Assembly: GCA_945910975.1 (NCBI GenBank)
Contig: CAMDZY010000010.1
Location: 1-19,184 of the forward strand
Direction: 5' to 3'
DNA: 19,184 nucleotides
DNA from: an uncultured Clostridia bacterium
GTDB taxonomy: Bacteria; Bacillota; Clostridia; Oscillospirales; Oscillospiraceae
Shown: positions 13,708 to 19,184 of the stretch, in pieces
Numbering within the stretch: position 1 is the stretch's first letter
How the letters are laid out: each line of letters opens with the position of its first letter
Made by a program: the position numbers and the translations under genes
Notes under the pieces: generated by a model
Databases searched by the model: none
What the model was told of the DNA's origin: nothing
The model's input: only the letters and a program-made list of their open reading frames with translations

Positions 13708-13742
13708 CCCTGATGTTTTCCCCACGTCAGGGGCTTCCTATT
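13708..13742 (+). other. Second leader hairpin downstream of the riboswitch terminator
   Basis: The stem pairs CCCTGATGT with ACGTCAGGG around TTTCCCC (9 bp with one G-T pair) and can extend outward through GGAGT/GCTTC with wobble pairs. Only a weak T-rich stretch (CTATTTCTG) follows. It may be a second terminator, an RNA stability element, or the end of a small transcript. From 13543 to 13882 I see no convincing gene, only these hairpins and a downstream promoter-like sequence. Confidence 0.45.
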
Positions 13743-13812
13743 TCTGTCAAGGGAACCTCTGATTGAATCCTGCGCGATCTGCATACCGGATTCGAGCTTG
13801 CCAAGATTTTCG

Positions 13813-13840
13813 TTGACAAATGCCGGAATTTGGCTAAACT
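13813..13840 (+). promoter_or_regulatory. Possible second promoter for the ECF operon
   Basis: A perfect -35 TTGACA (13814-13819) lies 63 bases before the DUF4430 start, followed after 16 bases by TAAACT (13836-13841 region), 4 of 6 for -10. TATTAT follows slightly too far away (21 bases) to be ideal. If real, it would bypass the riboswitch. Confidence 0.4.
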
Positions 13841-13882
13841 ATTATACAGCTGTAATTTCCACTTTTGAGGGGAGGAGTACCC

Positions 13883-14419
13883 ATGAAAAAAGATATTCTT
13901 ATCATTTTCTGCGTGGTTCTGGTGTTGGCCGTACTGATTATGGGTACGGACTTCCAGTCAGTGGATGAATATTATCTGATGCACTTAGAGGACATTACCC
14001 CCAACTCTGAAACGGTAACGCTGTCCATTCGCTGCGACAGTGTGCTCACACACATGGACAAGCTCGATGCAAGCCTGCACGATTATATCCCATCCGACGG
14101 CGTGATTTTGCAGCCTACGCAATACGTTCTGCGGCCCGGTGACACGGCGTTTGACGTGTTGCACCGTGCCGTGCGCAGCCGGAAAATTCAGTTTGAATAT
14201 CAGGGCGCAGACCAAAATCTGCTGGGCAGCGTCTATGTTCAGGGCATCAACTATCTTTATGAATTTTCCTGCGGCCCCGATTCCGGATGGATTTATCTGG
14301 TCAACGGCGAGTTTCCCTCGCGCGGCTGTGCAGACTATGCGCTGCAAGACGGCGACACGGTCGAATGGATTTATTCGTGCGAGAATACGCAATATCCCCA
14401 GGGAGGTGACGGCACATGA
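13883..14419 (+). CDS. DUF4430 (transcobalamin C-terminal-like) membrane-anchored protein
   Basis: This is a 178-residue extracytoplasmic protein. One N-terminal hydrophobic segment (about 4-21) acts as a membrane anchor or signal. No lipobox is visible, so it is not an obvious lipoprotein. Residues about 78-166 match the DUF4430 pattern: LRPGDTAFDVLHRAV, VYVQGINYLYEFSCGPDSGWIYLVNGEFP, then GDTVEWIYSC. This fold is related to the C-terminal domain of mammalian transcobalamin and intrinsic factor, which cap bound B12. It is the first gene of a B12-riboswitch operon and overlaps ecfT by four bases (ATGA). The most economical role is surface capture of corrinoid for the ECF transporter; that role is inferred from context. 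GGGGAGGAG before the ATG at 13883 sets the start. Confidence 0.88.
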   Translation: MKKDILIIFCVVLVLAVLIMGTDFQSVDEYYLMHLEDITPNSETVTLSIRCDSVLTHMDKLDASLHDYIPSDGVILQPTQYVLRPGDTAFDVLHRAVRSRKIQFEYQGADQNLLGSVYVQGINYLYEFSCGPDSGWIYLVNGEFPSRGCADYALQDGDTVEWIYSCENTQYPQGGDGT

Positions 14420-15297
14420 ACGCAATTGACCGCCTGCACCCAACCGTGATGCCGGTCTATTTTCTCGCCATTTTGCTGGTGGCTATGTTTGTGTCAAACC
14501 CCGTGATTTCGCTTTTGGCACTTTTAGGTGGCTTTTTGTTCTGCATGACCCAGTGCGGGCTGCGGGAAATGCGCGCCGAACTAAAATTTTACATTCCTTT
14601 ATTTCTCCTGATGGCGCTCACAAACCCGCTGTTTTCTCACAACGGCGTCACACCGCTGTTTTTCATGAACGGAAACGCCGTCACGCTCGAGGCCATTACC
14701 TACGGTGCAGCGATCGCGCTGATGGTGCTGGCGGTACTCAGCTGGGGGAAAGGCTTCGGCAGAGTGATGACCAGTGACAAGCTGGTGTACCTCTTTGGCA
14801 AAGCTGCGCCGCAGCTGGCGCTGATGCTTTCCATGAGCCTGCGCTACATTCCCATGCTCCGCCGTCAGGCCAAACAGATCTCTCGCGCCCAAAAGGTAGC
14901 GGGAATGTATTCCACCGAGAGCTATTTTGACCGCCTGCGTTCCACCTTTCGCGTCATTTCTGCGCTGATCGGCTGGTCGCTGGAGCAGGCTGTGGAAACC
15001 AGCCGCGCCATGCGCGCCCGTGGCTACGGATTAAAAGGACATACGTCCTATTCCAATTACCATTTCCGCCGGACAGATGCGCTGCTGCTGACATTGGCTG
15101 CCATACTGCTGGCCGTCGTGTTGGTGGGTATCGGCATGGGAGCGGTGGATTTTGCCTATTATCCGGCCATCAGCGCGCTGCCGCACACGGCGCTTTCCGT
15201 GGCGGTTTATACTGCATTTGGCTGCCTGTCGCTGCTGCCAAGCTGCATTGAATTGGGAGAACAGATCAGATGGAATTATTACAGGTCGAAAATTTAA
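14416..15297 (+). CDS. ecfT: ECF transporter transmembrane component (EcfT)
   Basis: This is the scaffold subunit of an energy-coupling factor importer, linking the substrate-binding S component to the ATPases in the cytoplasmic membrane. The 293 residues contain about six hydrophobic segments (N-terminal group 12-45, 58-70, 92-110, then 222-243 and 252-276). The long cytoplasmic coupling region (about 140-215) contains the two paired Ala-Arg-type motifs, SRAQKVAG (156-163) and RAMRARGYG (197-205), that insert into the ATPase grooves. The start overlaps the DUF4430 gene by four bases and the end overlaps the ATPase gene by 28 bases, so translation is coupled. Riboswitch control and its neighbours indicate corrinoid transport. 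Confidence 0.93.
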   Translation: MNAIDRLHPTVMPVYFLAILLVAMFVSNPVISLLALLGGFLFCMTQCGLREMRAELKFYIPLFLLMALTNPLFSHNGVTPLFFMNGNAVTLEAITYGAAIALMVLAVLSWGKGFGRVMTSDKLVYLFGKAAPQLALMLSMSLRYIPMLRRQAKQISRAQKVAGMYSTESYFDRLRSTFRVISALIGWSLEQAVETSRAMRARGYGLKGHTSYSNYHFRRTDALLLTLAAILLAVVLVGIGMGAVDFAYYPAISALPHTALSVAVYTAFGCLSLLPSCIELGEQIRWNYYRSKI

Positions 15298-16922
15298 CAT
15301 TTACCTACCCAAAGCAAACGACCCCCGCCTTGCAGGATGTGTCTTTCACGATTGCGGACGGAGAATTTGTCGTGCTGTGTGGTGCTTCCGGCTGCGGAAA
15401 GTCCACGTTGCTCAAGCTGCTCAAACGCGAGATCGCGCCCCACGGGGAAAAGCAGGGCAACATCCGCTTCTCCGGGGTCGCACAGTCTGAACTGGACGAG
15501 CGCACCGGCGCCGGAACGATTGGCTTTGTCGCGCAGAACCCGGACGGGCAGATCGTCACGGACAAGGTTTGGCACGAGTTAGCCTTTGGACTGGAGAATC
15601 TGGGCGTTCCCGCACCGGTGATTCGGCGGCGGGTAGGGGAGATGGCAAGCTATTTTGGCATTCAAGGCTGGTATCATCAGGCAACGGATGCCCTGTCCGG
15701 CGGGCAAAAACAGATGCTGAATCTGGCCGGCGTGATGACCATGCAGCCGAAGCTGCTGCTTCTGGACGAACCGACCAGCCAGCTGGATCCCATCGCAGCG
15801 GATCATTTTATTGACACCCTGCAAAAGCTCAACCGCGAGTTTGGCCTGACCATTTTGCTGGTAGAACACCGCTTGGAGGAGGTTTTCCCCATCGCCGACC
15901 GCATCATGGTGCTGGAAGCCGGAAAACTGATTTGCAATGGAACCCCCGGCGCCGTGGCCGCGCAGCTGCGGGATCATCCCATGTCCCGCTGCCTGCCCAG
16001 TGCGGCAAGGATCTGGGCGGGTCTTTCCGTCGATTGCCCCTGCCCCTTGACCATGCGGGAGGGAAAGGACTTTTTGCACACCCATTTTTCACACCGCAAG
16101 GGCGCAGCCGTTCCGGTGCATCAGCCGATTTTGGAACAGCCGGTCATTGAAGCCGAAGGAATTTGGTTTCGCTACGAGAAAAAATCGCCGGATGTCCTGC
16201 GCGATTTGCATTTGACCGTCTGCCGTGGCGAGGTTTTCTCCCTGCTGGGCGGAAACGGTGCCGGCAAGACAACCACTTTGAACATTCTGGCGGCTCTTGA
16301 CCGCCCTTACGCCGGCAAACTGAAAATTCAGGGCAAGCCAATCGGCGACTATTCCAAAAATTCCCTCTATAGGCGCAACCTTACGATGCTTCCGCAAAAC
16401 CCACAGGCATTGTTTTTGAAGCAGACGGTTCATGAGGATATGGAGGAAATACGCAAATCAATACCGGATTTTAATGGACAAGTGGAGCGAACCATTCAGT
16501 TTTTTGCCGAAAAATATGCAATTTCGCACCTTCTGGAAAAACATCCCTATGATTTGAGCGGCGGTGAGCTGCAAAAATGCGCACTGGTGAAGCTGCTGTT
16601 GACAAAGCCTTCTATTTTGCTGCTGGATGAGCCGACCAAGGGAATGGATGCCGTTTCCAAAGCGCAATTTGCCAAGCAGATTGCCGAGCTGCAAGCCGAG
16701 GGTGTGACGATTGTGATGGTTACGCATGACGTGGAGTTTGCCGCACAGGTTTCCACGCGGTGCGCCTTGTTCTTCGACGGGGAAATCGTTTCCGCCGGAA
16801 CACCGAACGAATTTTTCTCCGACCATCATTTTTATACCACCGCAGCCAGCCGGATCAGTAGGGGACTATTCGACAATGCCATTCTTTGCGACGAAGTTAT
16901 CACTTTATGCGACGAGAAGTAG
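15270..16922 (+). CDS. ecfA: ECF transporter fused double ATPase (EcfA-EcfA')
   Basis: One 550-residue polypeptide carries both ATPase subunits of the ECF importer. Domain 1 (about 1-235) has Walker A GASGCGKST (38-46), Q-loop Q89, signature LSGGQKQ (142-148), Walker B KLLLLDEP (161-168) and H-loop H200. Domain 2 (about 290-515) has GGNGAGKTT (327-335), signature LSGGELQK (429-436), Walker B ILLLDEPT (449-456) and H-loop H486. All catalytic elements look intact in both. The linker (about 236-290) contains a Cys/Pro-rich stretch (VDCPCPL). A fused arrangement is known for the YkoD type. The gene overlaps ecfT by 28 bases and lies nine bases before the S component. The upstream B12 riboswitch points to corrinoid import. 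Confidence 0.94.
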   Translation: MELLQVENLTFTYPKQTTPALQDVSFTIADGEFVVLCGASGCGKSTLLKLLKREIAPHGEKQGNIRFSGVAQSELDERTGAGTIGFVAQNPDGQIVTDKVWHELAFGLENLGVPAPVIRRRVGEMASYFGIQGWYHQATDALSGGQKQMLNLAGVMTMQPKLLLLDEPTSQLDPIAADHFIDTLQKLNREFGLTILLVEHRLEEVFPIADRIMVLEAGKLICNGTPGAVAAQLRDHPMSRCLPSAARIWAGLSVDCPCPLTMREGKDFLHTHFSHRKGAAVPVHQPILEQPVIEAEGIWFRYEKKSPDVLRDLHLTVCRGEVFSLLGGNGAGKTTTLNILAALDRPYAGKLKIQGKPIGDYSKNSLYRRNLTMLPQNPQALFLKQTVHEDMEEIRKSIPDFNGQVERTIQFFAEKYAISHLLEKHPYDLSGGELQKCALVKLLLTKPSILLLDEPTKGMDAVSKAQFAKQIAELQAEGVTIVMVTHDVEFAAQVSTRCALFFDGEIVSAGTPNEFFSDHHFYTTAASRISRGLFDNAILCDEVITLCDEK

Positions 16923-16931
16923 GAGAAAGCG

Positions 16932-17606
16932 ATGAAAAAATGGATTTCTTACGGCCTGCTGCTTGTGGGCATTCCGCTGGTTTTGCTGCTGGGCGCAACG
17001 GTATTTTCTACGAAGCAGTATGCATGGTTGGCAATGGCGGTGATGGTTTTGACTTGTGTGCCGTTCTTTTTGTCGTTTGAAGGACGGCAGCATGGCGCGA
17101 CGCGGCTGGTGGTGATTGCCGTGCTGGCGGCACTGTCCGTTGTGGGAAGATTGCTGTTTGCACCCTTACCGGGTGCCAAGCCGGTTACGGCGATGGTGGT
17201 GATTACCGCACTGTATTTTGGCGGGGAAGCCGGATTTATGACCGGTGCGCTGACGGCGGTCTTGTCCAATTTTCAGTTTGGCCAAGGCCCATGGACGCCG
17301 TTTCAGATGTTTGCGTGGGGCTTGATTGGACTTGTAGCCGGCCTGCTTGCCAAGCCGCTCAAGCGCAGCCGTGTGGCACTTTGCGTTTACGGCGCGCTTT
17401 CCGGTGTGCTTTATTCTCTGCTGATGGATATTTGGAGCGTCTTGTGGTACGACGGCGGCTTTAACCTTTCCCGTTACTTAGCAACTGTACTGACCTCCGC
17501 GCCGTTTATGGCGATTTACGCCGTTTCCAACGTGGTATTCCTGCTGGTTCTGGAAAAACCGATTGGCAGCAAGCTCGACCGAATCAAAACCAAATACGGC
17601 ATTTAA
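16932..17606 (+). CDS. ECF transporter substrate-specific S component, probably cobalamin (CbrT-like)
   Basis: This 224-residue membrane protein binds the transported substrate and associates with EcfT and EcfA. It shows about six to seven hydrophobic segments (7-25, 30-48, 57-77, 82-108, 125-143, 147-170, 185-208). The central motif FQFGQGPWTPFQMFAWGLIG (about 114-133) is typical of S components. Nothing in the sequence alone fixes the substrate. The call of cobalamin or a precursor rests on the B12 riboswitch and DUF4430 gene in the same operon. AGGAG at 16920-16924 supports the ATG. A strong terminator follows. Confidence 0.88.
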   Translation: MKKWISYGLLLVGIPLVLLLGATVFSTKQYAWLAMAVMVLTCVPFFLSFEGRQHGATRLVVIAVLAALSVVGRLLFAPLPGAKPVTAMVVITALYFGGEAGFMTGALTAVLSNFQFGQGPWTPFQMFAWGLIGLVAGLLAKPLKRSRVALCVYGALSGVLYSLLMDIWSVLWYDGGFNLSRYLATVLTSAPFMAIYAVSNVVFLLVLEKPIGSKLDRIKTKYGI

Positions 17607-17615
17607 TTTCATTCC

Positions 17616-17655
17616 ACTGTCTGCGTGCAACTTGCGTGCAGGCAGTCGTTTTTTC
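17616..17655 (+). terminator. Terminator of the ECF operon
   Basis: ACTGTCTGC (17616-17624) pairs with GCAGGCAGT (17638-17646), nine pairs including one T-G, followed by CG and six T residues. Confidence 0.9.
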
Positions 17656-17720
17656 TGCAATGTGGCAGAATTTACAAATTTCACGTAGATATATTGTGTA
17701 ATTTGCCATAGGGTTTCTGC

Positions 17721-17749
17721 TGGAAATCAAAATGCCGGAATGCTATAAT
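17721..17749 (+). promoter_or_regulatory. Promoter of the secreted peptidase-like/RICIN gene
   Basis: TGGAAA (17721-17726, 4 of 6), 17 bases, perfect TATAAT (17744-17749) preceded by TGC (extended -10). About 100 bases of leader follow before the ATG at 17855, with a possible GGGC/GCCC hairpin (17773-17806) and a TTTTGC/GCAAAA hairpin next to the ribosome binding site. No known riboswitch is recognised. Confidence 0.7.
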
Positions 17750-17854
17750 ATAGATGTATTATATTAATTTGTGGGCTTTGCGAGGCAATCGCCCTGCGAT
17801 GCCCCGTGATTTTGCATCAACAAAGCAAAATAAAAGGAGAAAGGACGTTCCAAC

Positions 17855-19184
17855 ATGAGATCAACCTTCAAACGAACTGCTGCGTGGCTCCTGACGTTGG
17901 CCATGCTGTTTGGTATGTTGCCGCAGGCGCTCGCCGCAACCGGCACCATCGACAGCGTGTCCGGCACCGAGGACGCCGCACTGCGCTGTGATGTTGATTT
18001 TACACAGAACATTGAGTCCGGTTATGTGATCGACTATAACAAGGATTCTTTCTGCGTGGAAGATGACGGCACCGTGGTGCGGAAAAACTTCTTCAACAAC
18101 ACCAGCACAGCCACCGGCCTTACCGGCGTTACCGCCTTGGCGGTCGTCGATGACTGGCTTCTGACAGCCGAGGGCGATACGCTTTGCGCGTACACACTGC
18201 CCGCGCTGCGCAAGACAACCGTCTTAACCAGCGACGTTGCAATCGGCCAGTTTATGATTAACAATAATGTCCTCTACTTCCTCCATGACGGCGATGTTTA
18301 TTCCCAGTCCATGGACGCGAAGGACGCAGAACTGCTCCATGCAGCCGGTGATGCCATTTACCTCTATCTCTATGAGAATGAGAATCTGGCATATCACATT
18401 GACACCAGCGACTGGGAAGACGATCCTATGGTGGATACGCACGAGCATACCAGAGAGGGTACCTTCGTTGTGAATCTGGCAACCGGTGAAACGACCGGTA
18501 TGAATGCCTATCAGGCTGTCCATCCGGAACCCGAAACCAAAACGGTCTATCAGTGCGGTTACACGACGTCCGTAGGCAACGTTCCGCTCCCACTTCCGGA
18601 ATATCCCAATGGCGCGGCCTGCACCACGACCGGCTATCCGTGCTCCGGCCATAATGCCTGCCTGCGTTACTATAATTATAACGGTCAGACAGTCGATACC
18701 TTTGGTTGGCAGTGCTGCGGCTTTGCACGTTACGTATTCTGGCGCTGCTTTGGTGTGGTTGACTTCCCCGAAGTCAACTCCGGCAACGGCTATCGCCATG
18801 CAATCGGTTATGTCGGCCCCGGCTCTGTTTCCGCCAACTACTTGCAGAGCATTTTTGGCAGCACGATTCTGCCCGGCGCGCATATCCGTTCCAATACCGG
18901 TACCGACGGTTGGCCTCACAGCTTGGCATATGCCGGTTGTGACGGCAGCAACTTCTATACCTATGAGGGCAACTACAACGGTCGCTGCCAGGTCGCTATG
19001 ATTCAGCGTTCCTGGTCGGAAGCTGCTTACTTCTTCAACACCACAAAGGCAGGCTTCCAGTACATCGATATGCCTACCAACTATCCTGCCACACAGGCCG
19101 GAGCAACCCTCCCCGACGGTGTCTACGTGATCAAATCCGCAGTCAACGCGGACTATGCCGTGGACATTGCGGAAGGCGAAACGG
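17855..19184 (+). CDS. Secreted cysteine peptidase/amidase-like protein with RICIN domain, 3'-truncated by window end
   Basis: The first 443 residues are present with no stop before the window ends. A clear signal peptide (1-27, KRTAAWLLTLAMLFG then PQALA) is followed by a region (about 30-230) with several short strands and no family I can name. A domain at about 255-400 has WQCCGFARYVFWRCFG (C287 as likely nucleophile, compare the C-x-G-F motif of NlpC/P60 and CHAP enzymes) and H355 in PHSLAYAGCDG, with a polar residue in EGNYNG as possible third member. From about 418, LPDGVYVIKSAVNADYAVDIA begins a RICIN lectin domain like those of the first gene. A substrate of peptidoglycan or glycan-associated protein is inferred. 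The start is supported by AGGA nine bases upstream. Cys-rich for a secreted protein. Confidence 0.85.
   Translation, partial: MRSTFKRTAAWLLTLAMLFGMLPQALAATGTIDSVSGTEDAALRCDVDFTQNIESGYVIDYNKDSFCVEDDGTVVRKNFFNNTSTATGLTGVTALAVVDDWLLTAEGDTLCAYTLPALRKTTVLTSDVAIGQFMINNNVLYFLHDGDVYSQSMDAKDAELLHAAGDAIYLYLYENENLAYHIDTSDWEDDPMVDTHEHTREGTFVVNLATGETTGMNAYQAVHPEPETKTVYQCGYTTSVGNVPLPLPEYPNGAACTTTGYPCSGHNACLRYYNYNGQTVDTFGWQCCGFARYVFWRCFGVVDFPEVNSGNGYRHAIGYVGPGSVSANYLQSIFGSTILPGAHIRSNTGTDGWPHSLAYAGCDGSNFYTYEGNYNGRCQVAMIQRSWSEAAYFFNTTKAGFQYIDMPTNYPATQAGATLPDGVYVIKSAVNADYAVDIAEGET

Noticed and set aside
1..19184. Mobile element, prophage or defence island
   Set aside because: No transposase, integrase, phage structural gene, restriction system or terminal repeats were found. 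The tRNA genes carry no adjacent integrase or duplicated 3' end.

Overview
The window looks like chromosomal DNA from a gut-type Clostridia, probably Oscillospiraceae/Ruminococcaceae. This is inferred from gene content and moderate GC, not from a marker gene. Supporting content includes AGGAGG-type ribosome binding sites, near-consensus sigma-A promoters, secreted RICIN-lectin and S-layer-homology proteins, a fused ECF ATPase and a B12 riboswitch. There is no transposase, integrase, phage gene or CRISPR array. Both ends of the window cut through genes for secreted RICIN-domain proteins.

Layout, left to right. (1) 1-1467 is the 3' part of a RICIN-lectin protein, followed by a strong terminator. 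(2) 1622-5406 (+) is a membrane-stress-like locus. It holds a small two-TM protein, a small charged helical protein, an OmpR-type response regulator, a sensor histidine kinase, a polytopic membrane protein, and a second two-TM protein homologous to the first. A 10-bp perfect inverted repeat sits just upstream of the regulator. (3) 5467-7515 (-) is an MgtE Mg2+ transporter followed by a DtxR-family regulator. A consensus promoter drives a leader of about 230 nt that carries a 28-codon upstream ORF, an overlapping intrinsic terminator and a long-range pairing. (4) 7586-9865 (-) is a secreted SLH-anchored M14 metallopeptidase with a duplicated SLH triplet and a Pro/Thr/Glu linker. (5) 9934-10979 (-) has rsmE, a terminator, tRNA-Glu, tRNA-Met and a perfect TTGACA-17-TATAAT promoter. 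(6) 11043-12463 (+) has a CmpB-type membrane protein and a D-lactate dehydrogenase. (7) 12499-13239 (-) is an aspartokinase catalytic domain without ACT domains. (8) 13332-17655 (+) is a B12-riboswitch-controlled operon: DUF4430 surface protein, EcfT, double-ATPase EcfA and an ECF S component, ending in a terminator. (9) 17744-19184 (+) is a secreted cysteine-peptidase/amidase-like protein entering a RICIN domain, cut by the window end.

How the genes work together. The ECF operon reads as a self-contained corrinoid importer. The riboswitch senses B12, the DUF4430 protein (the fold of the C-terminal domain of transcobalamin/intrinsic factor) probably captures corrinoid outside the membrane, S plus T form the membrane module, and the fused ATPase powers it. 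The mgtE-dtxR pair is a divalent-metal unit whose leader looks like an attenuator not matching the M-box I know. The two-component locus appears to control its own small membrane proteins.

The strongest candidates for undescribed biology are the mgtE leader (uORF plus terminator plus long-range helix), the DUF4430-ECF corrinoid importer, and the two-component locus with its paralogous small membrane proteins.
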